A program made the translations under genes and the position numbers. From Armillaria gallica (lineage: Eukaryota > Basidiomycota > Agaricomycetes > Agaricales > Physalacriaceae), in contig JBANDB010000001.1 of the NCBI GenBank assembly GCA_037576215.1, positions 2,170,001-2,234,000 of the forward strand: a stretch of DNA of 64,000 bases, read 5' to 3'. Of this stretch, positions 33,190-45,153 are shown one piece after another. Position 1 is the stretch's first letter, and each line of letters opens with the position of its first letter. The notes under the pieces were generated by a model. That model made no database searches, had not been told where the DNA came from, and saw only the letters and a program-made list of their open reading frames with translations.

Positions 33190-35216
33190 ATGTCGCTGAA
33201 GGTGCCCAAATCGAACAATATCCAGCTCTTCAAGGATGGATACAAGGTGCGGTACTTTACTGCATTTTTATTTCGTTACTCAACCATACCCAGCAACTTC
33301 AAGGCATCGAAGACGCCGTTCTCCGGAATATACAGGCTGTTTCTGAGCTATCAGACCTTGTCAGGACGAGTTTTGGTCCCAATGGCGCGTTATTTGATTG
33401 TCTGTATCTGAGAAGGATGCTTACAGGGACTGTAGGAAGGAACAAGCTGATCATCAACCATCTTGGAAGACTTTTTGTGACATCGGATGCGGCTACGATT
33501 ATCAGAGAGGTCGAGGTCATTCACCCTGCCGCAAAACTTTTGGTCATGGCTTCGCAAGCACAGGAGGCTGAGGTACGCTCTCTTTTCTACTGTCAGTCCT
33601 TTCCTTACCGAAGGACAGATGGGAGACGCGACAAATATGGTGATCATACTGGCTGGAGAGCTCCTCAAGAAAGCCGAAAATCTGCTCATTATGGGCCTAC
33701 ATCCGTCTGAAATCATCAAGGGCTACGAACTTGCATCTGTCCGGGCACTCTCAGAGCTTGAAAGTGCGTTACATACCTTTTCTGCATCGACTCGCCGATT
33801 AACGATCATTATAGAATTGTCTACCTTCAGTCTCCCTTCACCTCTAACAGAGTCAACGCTGGCCTCAGCTCTTAAGCCTGCAATCGCATCGAAACAGTAC
33901 GGGTTTGAAGATACTTTGTCGGCTTTGGTCGCGGAAGCTGCCCTTGCCGTCATGCCTGCGAATCCCAAAAACTTCAATGTGGACAATGTGCGCGTCGTCA
34001 AAATAATGGGTGGAAGTCTTGCAGGAAGCAAGGTTGTGCAAGGAATGGTTTTCGGCCGAGAACCAGAGGGTGAGCTCGATGGCTTTTTCCATTTTCATGG
34101 CTCACCAAAGTTCAGGGATGATAAAAAAGGCAACGAAAGCTAAAGTTGCTGTATTCACTTCAGCATTGGATGTTGCCCAATCCGAGACTAAAGGAACGGT
34201 CCTCATCAAAAATGCTGATGAAATGCTCAATTTTACTCGCGGAGAGGAGAAACATCTCGAGAAGGTTTGTTTTTCTAGCGCTCGTTGCCTCACAATTTAC
34301 CCATCCATGGCCAGATTTTCAAAGAAATCGCCGATTCCGGCGTCCAGGTCATCATCGCTGGTTCAAGTGTTGGAGAACTTGCACTCCACTACCTCAATCG
34401 TTTCAACATCGCTGTTCTCAAAGTCCTTTCCAAGTTTGAACTCCGACGGGTATGTCGCGTAGTCAACGCTACCCCTCTGGCTCGCATGGGCGCACCTACC
34501 CCCGAAGAAGCAGGTTACATCGACATCTTCGAGACTATTGAAATAGGCGGTGACCGTGTAACTGTACTTCGTCAATTGTCTGAGGACGATGCAGGTTTCG
34601 ACCCTCATTCGCCGGGAGCTCGGTCACGCACGGCGACGATCGTGCTTCGGGGAGCCACCTCCAACCACCTTGACGACCTCGAGCGTGCGGTCGATGATGG
34701 CGTGAACGTGATCAAGAGTTTGATGAAGGACGCTCGGTTAGTACCGGGGGCTGGGGCGTCGGAATTGGAGCTCGCAAAGAGAGTGGAAATATATGGTAGT
34801 TCTTTGAAGGGTCTTGCACAGCATGCAGTCAAACGGTATGCTACTGCGCTCGAGGTGATACCCCGGACCCTAGCAGAGAATGCCCTTGGTGGGGCTGAAA
34901 GCAACGAGGTGCTCAGCCGTCTGTGGGCGAAGCATGAGGAAGATGGCGGCGAGGCCTGGGGTGTAGATGTCGAGGTTCGGTTTTTCCTTTTCCCTTTTTT
35001 TCGGCGATTGCTGATTGCGTCTAGGCCGAAACCGATGGCACCTTGCAATCGACCGCATACAAGATATACGATTCTCTGGGTGCTAAGACGTGGGCCATTC
35101 GGTTGGCAACAGAAGCCGCCGTCTCCGTCTTGAGCGTGGACAGTATCATCATGAGTAAACCGGCTGGTGGGCCTAAAATTCCCCAGCAGGCCGGCAACTG
35201 GGATGAGGATGATTGA
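33190..35216 (+). CDS. CCT8: T-complex chaperonin subunit theta (CCT8)
   Basis: Eight exons: 33190-33246, 33294-33384, 33436-33572, 33619-33763, 33815-34069, 34116-34264, 34315-34974 and 35025-35216; all phases close and the product is 561 residues, the usual size. Group II chaperonin marks: SFGPNG followed by RNKLIINHLGRLFVTSDAAT (nucleotide binding), the GDAT magnesium motif (EMGDATNMVIILAGELL), VRVVKIMGGSL, and LVPGAGASELELAKR. Theta-type features include the opening QLFKDGYKQLQG and the NPKNFNVDNVRVVKI block. CCT is the cytosolic eight-subunit ring that folds actin, tubulin and WD-repeat proteins. The second intron (33385-33435) appears to use a GC donor. The fold call is certain. Confidence 0.95.
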
Positions 35217-35480
35217 TTACGCTTGTTATACGTGTAGAGATATACTGGCTATAATGTACTCTAATTACTGCACAGTTCTGAAAATGTCGGGAACAGTGTT
35301 GGATTACAGGAACGCCTCTGATGACTTGTATGTATTGGAATACGGGGGTTTGCAAACGCTCAGTATCACTGATATAAGAATAATTACAATATATAACATA
35401 CGGCACTACTCCTACACACTCAGCGTACACAGATCCATCACAACTACACCAAGATATATGGAAGGGTATATACACAAGCG

Positions 35481-38400
35481 CTAGACGAGGGTATCAGGAG
35501 CAATATACCTGGCTGTGGCTGCAATGCGGAAGTTAGATGGTACAACAGTATGTCTGTAGAAGACAGCTTGAGTTATCGATGATCGGGGGAAAGGATATTG
35601 AAACGTACTCGTAACATCTCTGGATATCTGCACCTTGCATGACCAGAATATCGCCCTGAGTGCTATGTAGCGACAAGATCATACACCAAGGGTTCGAACT
35701 CACATGTCTCAAAACTAACGATAAGACTTTATCTGTCTTCTCTTCGTTCTCGGGAATAGGTTCATCTTTGCGACGCCTAGGCTTCAGTTTGCGGAAATGC
35801 ATCAGAGCTGGAGATCCCAGTGATAGACCTGCGACTGTAGGACCCAAGCCACGTTCGCTGTCACTGTGGAACTAGAATTTACGATGATGTCAGCCAGCAA
35901 TAATTGTGTAAGGGCAGATTACAAACCGCCATTTTTTGCTTTTGCATGTACGCAGCGCTGATGAGTTTTTTTTCATCAATAGGAGTCGTAGGAAATAAGA
36001 GCAGACGTTACCTCAGAACCTCGTTGAATTCGGATTCGCATGTATCCCCGAGAGCTAATTTAATGCGATGCTGCATTAGTGCCCTAGCTTCAACCACCGC
36101 CTCAGGAGCCTGGTCCCATGGGACGGTGTTCTCAGTTCCACCGACATAATGATAGGGCTCGCCACCTTGCAAACTTGTTCAGACATCTAGACTTAATGCA
36201 AATGTGCACTTACTATTTTGAGAGAAATAGTGAGCCAGTAAGTCACCTCGACCTATCAGAGAGTGAAGATGTGAGGGAGAACCCAAGCAGGCTACAGAGA
36301 CGCACATTGATGCTAAAAGCCTATCAGGTGTCATCTCAACTAGTCGAGGACCGTGGGACTCACTGCTCGCAGAGGCCAACGTCGAAATATCAGCTTGCCT
36401 TCCATTGCCTGTTCTTGATATTTGATGAAGATTTGATTTGCCTCCTGATACATGCCAACACCACAGCCTTTGATGCGATGAACAAACCCTCTATTCAAGG
36501 ATGAGATCGTGTCGTCTTTCATGGAAAAAGACATACGCGTCATCGGGGAAAATGAAAGTTTCGAGTGTTCCACATCTATCGCCATCACGGAAGATTTCTT
36601 GTTTTCTTCTCTTAACTCCTAATTTGGCTGTGAGTGTATCGCATCTCAAAGGCAGAGGAAATACCCACCTGAATCAGGAAAAATGAGGTTATCTCCTGAG
36701 CCGTTCCTCATTTTGATGCTAAGAGATATCGACTGCAGATCACGAGCATGCTGAATCGCTCCTTGAACAAGGAGGGAATTCTGCTCCGCATTATGAAGAT
36801 GCGTAAGAACGATAAATGCGTAATGGGCTTACCTTACAGTGGGCGCACTCCCAGACTTGCCACTTGTACCTGAGATAGGATCAGCACAGCCACTGAGCTC
36901 ACGTCGCGGTTCCACTAACCGACAAGATAGGCGGCCACATTTCGTGCAATGCCAGCCTTTAGAGAATAATTCAGTTGTGGTGATTGTGCCCTCGAGGACC
37001 AGAGGTGGTGGTGGTGGGAAGATGTTCAAGGTCACAGGCAAAGTGAGATTAGGAAGGAGCTCCAAGAAGGCGAGATTATACTTCAGCTGCTCAGGGAGAA
37101 CGGTATCACTTGCATCTATCACCCAGAAACGTTGGCATTCAGACTGAAGGCACATCCACCCAATATCATAGACTTGAGGAGACATGAGTTGGCAATTAGA
37201 GCATTTTCTGTACACCGAGCCAAACGAATGGTTTGGACTGGCAACGAAAGTTGTATCAAACATGCGCAATGAGCTCGAAGGACTTACAGGTACAGTTTCT
37301 CTTCAAACACCGCCTTTTTGACTAAAATGCCCTAATCAGAATTATTGACCACCGCATCTTCTTGAAACCGTTACCTGGGGATTTTCGGGAACCATGTTGC
37401 GCCGAAGGAGGAGGATTTAAGACAGAATTGATCGCTGTGGGCGCATCTGTATCTACACATGTTTCTCGTTAGTGCAAAGGTAAACATCTAATAGCTCAGC
37501 TTACTCGTGATAGGAAGGTCTTCTGATGTTAACCACCACCATGGTTGGCCCTAAGAATAGCATCTTGAGCGGGCTGGTATTAATCAAACCCCGAAATAGC
37601 CCTCCCTACCTGAGATTCATACCACTGGAATGCAAATTTGTACCTAACAACGCGTCCCCGATCATTGTTCGCAGGTTGTAATTCCGCTGCGTTAATGACA
37701 GATGTATCAATCACCGCTCGAAAAACAAAAGACAAAAAACTCACACCAAAAGTGAGTGATCTTGTAAAACCCGAGCACAGCATATGTGATATCCCGTGCG
37801 CCTAGGCTGAAAGGGAAATGCACGTACTTGTCGTCAATCAGAAGCGCGACAGGTGTATTGTTGCGAAAATTTTTCAACAGTGCTCGTACGGAAAAATCTT
37901 CTGCATTCTGATCCGAAGCTGCTTGCTTCTCGTGCCGATGACCTTTACTATGACTGATGCTTTCCGCTTTTCCTCCACTGATAAAAAAAATCGTAAGGTC
38001 ACTGTAAACAAAGCGAAAAGATTACATGCCCATGGGAAATGATCAATTTTCCATCGTGAAACCAGCCATCACGTCTGTCACCAATATCAGTAAAAGACGG
38101 CATAAAACCTTGAAGGAAGGCCCGACTTTGATGAGAAAGCACTTAGCAAATAACCTTTGGCCTCGTTCTGACTGAAGTAAACGCCTCCTTGATAGCTTCT
38201 GAACCAGTCCCATGTTTCGCACACCTCTTGACGAGACTAGGGGATGAGGGGTCATCTCAGCTCGATATTCTTTACGGAAGTAACCCATACATACCCTTGC
38301 CCAAATAGGCGGATACTTCGGTAAAGGCTGCCTACATCCTATGGCGGGCTCCGAATCTGCCGATAGGCGCATGACGGTGTCGGTGAACATGGCCTCATAC

Positions 38401-40044
38401 GATAGCTCCTCCTCTTCCTCATGATCAATGACATGGGGATCATCGGATATCCAGTTCTCAAATGTTCGAGACTGGTCGACATGGTCCTCGAACTTGATCA
38501 GCTGAGACGAATCAATAGTGGGCGAACCCTTTGGCTTCTTCCTAGGAGGACTGACGTCTTGGAACGCTTTGTAAGAAGCCGTCGTCTGAGATTCGGAACC
38601 CTCATAATTATGAGATCGCTTCCCTGTACCTACAGAAGGTCCAGGTGGAATCGTCTTCGCAGAAGGTCTTAAAGAAGCAGAGACGGCGGCCTTCAGAGGA
38701 GCGCTAGAGGTACTGACTTCGGATATCGGGTGAGATGAGGTTTGGGCCTCCATTTTGAACGATCGGCCATCCAGATGACTGTGGGAACGTTTCCTGGACA
38801 CGATCTTTGGGGAGGCAGGCTCCGGTTTTGAGGAGCCTGGCGTGCGAGTTGCCGCAGTCTGAGCTGCTAATAACAAAGCCGGTGCTTCTAGTGATTTTAT
38901 CCCTGTTGACCGCAATCCTCCAGGTGCAACGTGCGGTTCATCTGAGTGGCTGTATTGTTGTTGTTGTAGCGTATCTTCGTTCGGTATGTTCATAGGAAAA
39001 TCTACACCTTCACGCTCGTCATAATGATTGGATTTTCTAGAGGAAATGACATCCAACACTTCGAAGGTTGAAGCGTCACCGTTTGTTCTTGCCGATTCCG
39101 GACGTCTGTCTGGCGCAAAACCATCCGTGGACAGTCCTGGTCCACCGTTAAAAGCCTTTGCCTCCTTAGGAGATGCAGGCTGTGCGGCATTCTTCCGAGG
39201 GCCAGAAGAGGAAGCTTTCTGAGCCTTCTTGTGGTTGGAGGGCATGCGTTTACGCGGTCCCTCGCGTTGCAACCGCGAGACTCCAGCTGGCTTGTCGTCC
39301 AAGTCAGGGTAAACCAATATCGTTGGTTTTAAACTCAGTGCGTCTGATGCCATATCTGTGTTTGACTTCACAGAGTCAGCCCGTATGCGTTGCCTCTTGG
39401 TAGCTCGTTCGGGAACCGGCTCCGGCTGATCCAAACCCCCGACCCCAGCGGTAGGTGATCCACGCCCAGGCGTCCCTGTTTCTTCATCCGTATATCCGCG
39501 TTTTTCCTCCCGCGGGACCAAAACTTTACTCTGGCGAAGAGTATCGGTGATGGCAGGGCTGTGGATCGCGTTCGAAACCAGATGGCTGCCATCTCCTGCT
39601 ACATCAATGTCGAGAATATAGTCGGATCTCTTCTTCCTCTCGCTATTGAGATATTTCATTGCTGGAACATGGTTCCAGCCAGGTTTGCTCTTATAGAGGA
39701 GCCAATAGAATTTGACAAAAATAATGCAGTCTTCGTTCAAGTTAAGTTTCAAGGCCTTCTGATCAGGTTGAGATAATGCGTAACGCAACCAGGCTACCGC
39801 CGCTGTTTTCTAGTAGGTCCACGTTAACTGAGAAGCCAAAAAAAGCGAGCAACGAACGTACATGTTGTTTAATCTGAAGAAGCTTCTCCGCGCAAAGCGC
39901 AAGTGACTTTTCGATGCAGCCCGCCCCATGTCTCGTCGTTCTTCGGACTAAGAATGTTTGTAGTTCACAAAAGAACTCTGAAAGAGCACCATCCTTCGCA
40001 GGAGCCACGTCGCCAACAAAAGTTGGAATAGGAATCAGAGCCAT
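35481..40044 (-). CDS. AlkB-like 2OG-Fe(II) oxygenase, long N-terminal extension
   Basis: I read 21 exons: 39862-40044, 38295-39809, 38127-38236, 38030-38074, 37745-37977, 37610-37686, 37505-37550, 37375-37452, 37288-37321, 36920-37237, 36833-36869, 36669-36780, 36537-36627, 36364-36490, 36306-36312, 36214-36252, 36012-36165, 35927-35957, 35704-35871, 35609-35655 and 35481-35553. All phases close, giving 1174 residues. The first ~60 residues are helical; a ~470-residue disordered Ser/Pro/Lys region follows. A mid part (ALLIDDKYVHFPFSLGARDI) and two cysteine clusters (CSNCQL..CLQSEC, then CTKCGRLSCR..WECAHC) look zinc-binding. The C-terminal ~150 residues carry the iron site: FHSDSE (HxD), GDILVMQG, YEHTVVP (distal His) and RIAATAR (2-oxoglutarate Arg). 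AlkB enzymes demethylate nucleic acids or proteins; the substrate here is unknown. Confidence 0.85.
36306..36312 (-). other. 7-nt microexon of the AlkB-like gene
   Basis: CATCAAT (minus strand) lies between a 51-nt intron (36313-36363, GTGAGT..TTTTAG) and a 53-nt intron (36253-36305, GTGCGT..GATAG). Including it joins RRWPLRA to HQCRGDLLAHYFSQN in phase; leaving it out breaks the frame. Part of the CDS above. Confidence 0.7.
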
Positions 40045-41130
40045 CGCAAGGAGTTTCGACTTCGACGGCGAAGAGCCTCGGGGAAGAAATGAACGCGTTA
40101 TGAGGAAGAGACAAAGCTCATGGCAACGTTGACGCTTTCTATCCGGACGGCCAGTGCAGTTGGTGGCAGCTGGGAATTTCCAAGTGATGGTGGCACGCTG
40201 AACTCTTGAGATCTGATGGACTGCAGTGCCGGTGCATGGACAAACAATAGTGGACACGATCTCATTCCGGACCGGTTCGGACCGCATTGCTTCTGCTCCT
40301 TCGACACGGACCACCGCATTTACCGACAATCATCCCAATTCGAGTACCCCGACAAGCTCTCTATTGCTAGTTTTTCATCCTCGTGTGGCGACATGGAATC
40401 TGGGGCCGTCAACTTGGACTACCTGGCTAGTAATCTAAGAATGAAAATGCTCCCTGCTGCCAGGCTGCTGATCCTAGCCTGCAATGCATTGTCTGGTCAT
40501 TTGGAGTGCCTTAGCTCCACCAACTACAGATTCCAGCCTATAACGACTATGCAGCAGAAATGCTGCACGGCAGGCAGGATCGTTCGGCAACCATTGACCT
40601 CTGGGCTTGACCACTTACACCTCAGAAGTCAAGGCCTCGTGCCAGGCAGTGCGGACCACCGTTTTTCATTGCCTGGGACTCTTCTCAATGCCAAGGACTT
40701 TCTGCGTGTGTTGTGCTTTCTTAAACTCCGCGACTTCGATAGAAAAATCATGATGTTGACTCTCTGAAAACATGCCTTTGGAATCGATGAGTGAGTCTTT
40801 CAACTGATGTGCAGTGCCATTTTGATTTATGTCAGTTCTGTGGAAGATTACTGGTACTCATCTTATGAGATCTTTCTCAAGGACAACTTATTTCTCTAAC
40901 TCCGCCGATCAAGGGACTGTTCAGCTTTTACACGAACCTCATTGACTTGACAGATTTAGCGCTCTACCTGTTCACAGGACATGTCCGTCAACATCTATCT
41001 TACGACGCGACCCTCCCGTGATCTGTACCTGTGAGGTATACTATAAAAATCTTCCATCCTTCGTTCAAACATAGCCATAGCCCTTCGTTTCCTGGCTTTC
41101 ATCTGTGGTCTTTGTCTCCCTAATCCTCGC
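40045..41130. other. Intergenic, doubtful ORFs only
   Basis: About 1.1 kb between the AlkB-like gene and a secreted protein gene. A plus-strand frame at 40216-40767 (183 codons) and open pieces near 40900-41020 (TNLIDLTDLALYLFTGHVRQ) could be remains of a gene, but they are in different frames and no domain is recognised. The first ~300 bp should hold the AlkB-like promoter. Confidence 0.4.
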
Positions 41131-41920
41131 ATGAAAATGCTAGCCTTTGCTTTACTCGCGCTGTCATCCATCCTCCCTGCGTTGGCAATGCCTTCGCCCA
41201 ATGTGCATGACTTTGCTCCAAGACATTCGCGTAGCTGCGACCTCTCCCGAGCTCGCCTTGTCTTCCCAAATGGCTCAGCAATCGCGTCTCCTTCGGGTCC
41301 TCCTTCATTCATTGGCCTCGGAATAGGCACACAAAACTACACCTGTACGGCTGACGGTGTCTACACGTAAGTTCGCCGCCTAATGACCACCTTCATATTG
41401 AAGACTCCCTATTTTCAGAAACGTAGGCGCCGTCGCCACATTATTCGACATCTCCTGCCTCGTCGATACGCCTCTCTTCGGCCATATCCAAGATCTGGCC
41501 ATCGATGCATGGAAGAGTATCCATAACTCCCGGAGCGTACCACCGGAGCTCGGGCTGGATTTCTTCGTGCTCGGAGACCACTTCTTTATCACGAACCCCG
41601 TCACGGGGTCAGGCATCAGTCCAAAGTGGGATTTCACCAAGTCGTTGCATAATTCTGAGGCCTTTGTTGTGGGGGCGAGGAGTGGAGGCATGCCTGCACC
41701 CACTGGAAGCTCTGATATCGATTGGTTGGTCCTCAATAGAGTCCTTGGGTCGCTCGCGACTCAAGTTTTCCGCGTTGATACCAGGGACGGGCAGCCGCCT
41801 GCGACGGTATGTTATTCACATTCATCAATTCTTCTTGTGTCAACCGCCGACGCGTTTGATCAGTGTACCCCGGGATCTGCACCTATCACCGTGAAATATA
41901 CGGCAAAATATTGTGAGTGA
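41131..41920 (+). CDS. Secreted DUF3455-type protein
   Basis: Exons 41131-41366, 41419-41806 and 41864-41920; introns of 52 and 57 bp; the product is 226 residues. It starts with a clear signal peptide (MKMLAFALLALSSILPALA). The body has GTQNYTCTADGVYTNVGAVATLFD, then HWF/HFF-like aromatic strands, a middle KWDFTKS, and PPATCTPGSAPITVKYTAKYC near the end. This set of motifs fits the fungal family Pfam calls DUF3455, whose biochemical role is not established; family name from memory. Several cysteines suggest disulfides in an extracellular protein. It is convergent with HEM14, 212 bp apart. Confidence 0.8.
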
Positions 41921-42132
41921 ATCTGAGAATTGTGCGAAGTCCAAAGCCTAAGCGATCGCCTTCAGGGTTCTTTGGGAGTCTGTTGTAAAAAAGACAAAAA
42001 AGAAATCTTCGGTTCTCCTTTGCAAAATGCTAAAGTTGGGAATTTATTATTCATTGACCTAGCTACTGGCGGGGCTACAATAAGTAGTCTAGTATACATC
42101 TTTATTATGTATACCGTCAATTATGAAATCAT

Positions 42133-43668
42133 CTACCATGAAGACCCTACCCTTTTGCCCGAGTCAACGCAATCTGCAACACTAACGCCGCCCACACCAG
42201 CACCAATGACCTCCAGTCTTCCTCTCCACACACCACTCTTTAACACACCCTTCAACTCAGCCATGCGGTCCAGATGTCCTGGCGTCAAGGTCGGTATGCA
42301 TTTATCATGGTGGTAAGTTCTTGTTAGCACAGGAGTCGGTAACTTCGTTCCAAAGTGTTTCTCAAGCCGGGAAATCACTACAGGGATCTTAGTGTGATCT
42401 TCCGTTAATGGGTGTGGACCACCGAGCATAACTGTTAATTTTGTGAAGGAGTTGGTGGTGGTGGGCGTGTCCTGGGAGGAGAGGGAGCAGGAGTCGAAGA
42501 TGACGCCTAGGATACCTGGCGTGGAAGGAGAATAATCGTCCTGGGGACGAGGGATGAGGTAGCCAAAACCTGGTGGATGGAAGGTATTTGGCGGTACAGG
42601 AAAGACGAGGTTGATGAGTGTTACGGAGGAGGACGGATTGGCGGTCAGATGAGGTAGAGAAGGTAAAAGTTTTTGAAGAGCCGGCAGTGGGATGGTGGAC
42701 ACAACGTGGCTAGGCTTTAACGTGCCTTTATTAATCTGGAGAATAGTTTAGAGGGATGCTGAGTTCGATGTCGACGAAAGTTACCTGTATTTCCGTTTCA
42801 TTCACATCCAGCGAAGTGACTGAGGTATCGGACAAGATTTGGATATTAGGTTGTTGCATAAGATAGTTTTTCAAGGCGTCTGTTAGAGTAGAGATCCCGT
42901 TCCGAAAAGAAAAGACAGATACGCTGTTCATGTTGCTGGGCATATGTCCCATCTCGTAGTAGGCTACGTCCTCCTCCTGAATTGAACGTAAAAGTCCAAG
43001 AGTGGCGCTTCCCCACCCTCTTTCCTCTGCCTCCCAGAGCAAAGGAAATGCAGCTCGCACGCTGAGCTTCCTAGAATCCGCTGCATATATGCCATGGACC
43101 AACGCGCTGCCAAATGTACGAGCAAAATCCTTGCCGAATCGACGGGTCATAAAACTGTCGACGCTTTCATCCGTTGATCCCGGAGCTCTATTAGCTTGTC
43201 TGAAGGGTTCGCGAAGAACTGCCGACAGTAATATGGACCGAAAGGGTGACATCACAAGAGACGAAATAGACGCAGGGAGAGGTTGGATTCGTCCGTCCTC
43301 AGGAATACAAAGAAATTTCTTTTGTGCTGCTGCTGCAGTCCTCGGGACTGTGATCAGCGAGTCCTTGAGCCCTAGAAGATGGACCTAGCCTGTTCTTCAA
43401 TTGGAGGCACAATATTTTCCAACGGAGTTCTGCCCACCAACTCCAAAATGGATTTCGCACTGGGCCTTATCGTACGAGGGCCGGCCTCAAGGACCATCTG
43501 CTGTGAGGGACTCACGTCGACGCGCTCGCTCCGTACCCACCCACCAAGACGGTGGTGTTTCTCGAAGAGAGTGATGGAGGCATCCGGAAATCGTCGAGAG
43601 AGATGAAATGCAGAGGAAAGACCAGTAAGACCGCCGCCAATAACTGCGATGTGACGGTTCAAGGACAT
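42133..43668 (-). CDS. HEM14: Protoporphyrinogen oxidase (HEM14)
   Basis: Three exons: 43438-43668, 42785-43384 and 42133-42735 (introns 53 and 49 bp); the product is 477 residues. The N-terminus has the FAD-binding dinucleotide fold, IAVIGGGLTGLSSAFHLSRR, with the expected acidic end of strand 2 (ITLFEKHHRLGGW). Middle: SVDSFMTRRFGKDFARTFGSALVHGIYAAD, a hallmark of this enzyme family. C-terminus: CIPTLTPGHLDRMAEL then GAGVGGVSVADCV, contacting FAD. The enzyme oxidises protoporphyrinogen IX to protoporphyrin IX, the next-to-last haem step, at the mitochondrial inner membrane. A short N-terminus leaves no obvious targeting signal. Head to head with SPC2, 164 bp between starts. Confidence 0.94.
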
Positions 43669-43832
43669 TCAAAATAGTCGAGCTCAACGGTGGCAGCAAC
43701 GAGGACGGATAAAGCCAAGACTGGAAGGAAAGACTGGAGCCACGTGGCGGTACCCACGACACGTTACACGGCTCATTTACAACCCTCCATTTCTTTATCG
43801 CTGCCGGCCACAACACAACTGCGACATCCACA
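43669..43832. promoter_or_regulatory. Bidirectional promoter of HEM14 and SPC2
   Basis: The two start codons are 164 bp apart on opposite strands, so control regions are shared. No known factor site is claimed. Confidence 0.6.
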
Positions 43833-44693
43833 ATGGCACGCTCAAAGAAAGTAGCAAACGGCCAGGAGGCATCGTCGTCGAGTCCCACCCGCTCCCCATC
43901 GCTGCCACCGTCACCAGACATACCCACAGGACCGCTCAGCATCGTCATACCCCACGAAGACCGCGAGGTGGTCAAGATAAATAATTCCAATTTGACAGAT
44001 CTCAAGAATGCTTGCGACGATGCGGTGAAACGCGTATGTGGCCCTTTTATCTTGATGTAAAGGAGTGAAACTGACGCCCAACGTCGGGCAGTATCTCTCC
44101 AGGCCAGAGTTATTCAAGCAGATATTCCTGCACACGGATGTACGACTGGCGCTTGGATGGTCGAGTGTGCTCGTTGCTGCAGGGACAGCGTTGTATGGCT
44201 ACAAGGTCGAATTTGAGATCGCGAAGCCGGTCGTGTGGGTAGGGCTCAGCCTGTAAGTGAAGCCCTATCTATGTGGTATACTGGACTAATATGTGCAGAT
44301 ATATCATCCTTTCCCTCGTCCAGACCCTTTACGCTTATTTCGTTGAAGGGGATACTGTGTTTGTAGGAAAGAGGAAAACGTTCTCCAAGCGAGTGCGTAT
44401 CGTGCTGCCGCCGCCTGCCACCTTACTCATCATATTGCCAGATTGTCACAGAACGGATAACGCTCGCCTCACGGACGGAGCCCGTCAAGCAAACCAAGCC
44501 CCCTTCGTACGAACTCACCGTATCCTATGTCCGCTCGACGAGTAATGGAAAATCACTCCTTGCGAAAGGCAAGACGCGGAGCAAGAAGGAGTACAATGCA
44601 TTCTTCGACGAGAACGGCGTTATGGACCAAGAACGTTTTGAAAAATACGTCGGGGAGCTTGTTGAGCAGGCCATGGAAGGAAAAGCAACGTAA
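43833..44693 (+). CDS. SPC2: Signal peptidase complex subunit 2 (SPC2/SPC25)
   Basis: Four exons: 43833-44033, 44092-44252, 44299-44392 and 44442-44693; the product is 235 residues. Order: Ser/Pro-rich cytosolic start, then INNSNLTDLKNACDDAVKR, LSRPELFKQIFLHTDVRLALGW, two membrane segments (SSVLVAAGTALYGYK and YIILSLVQTLYAYFV) separated by a short loop, and a soluble C-terminal half with VTERITLASRTEP and KEYNAFFDENGVMDQERF. The two-membrane hairpin with the TxxxDLK and LYxxF-like turns is typical of SPC25. The subunit supports the signal peptidase that removes signal peptides in the ER membrane and contacts the Sec61 channel; it is not itself catalytic. Confidence 0.92.
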
Positions 44694-45153
44694 ATGATTT
44701 GGGCTTCGTTTAACATTGGTCTCTCGGTGTAGGTATGGTTGCTGTATCTGTATTATACCACGATCTCATGTGCTCTCGTTCGCAGTTTAGTAGCCAGACA
44801 TTGTATATACAGCATGCGGTATATTCTGCCCTTTGAGCCGTCTGACAACCAATCTTTCTAGTTCTCTTCATGCATGGGGCCAGGAAGGAAGGAATTCGTG
44901 GGTTTATTCCTCAACAGAAATGTAACGATGTCCAATACTTAGTTATTTACAAACTGTACATGTTAGTTAGGGGCTGTATACCAGATAGGTACACGTGGCG
45001 GAATTTTCTGATTAGATTTCGTGTCTGCCACGACCGCCAATGCACACTTGCTTCATTACCGTTCCCATTCAGTTTTCTTGAACACGCCAACAACTCATTT
45101 AAAGTCGATATTTCAACCACACAAAGGGCGACTGCTACGCCATTTACCCCAAT
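44694..45153. other. Intergenic, upstream of UGGT gene
   Basis: 460-bp spacer in tandem orientation; SPC2 3' end and UGGT promoter. Nothing recognisable. Confidence 0.4.

Noticed and set aside
38043..39788. Separate 581-residue gene ending just before the AlkB-like exons
   Set aside because: Its last stretch is intron; the conserved text (SRQEVCETWDWFRSYQGG, then YLLSAFSSK) continues in phase through splice sites into the AlkB-like gene, so it is treated as one gene.
43384..43440. Apparent frameshift in HEM14 near the first exon end
   Set aside because: A regular 53-bp intron (GTGGGC..CTAG, 43385-43437) joins SILEL to VHLLGLKDSL in phase.
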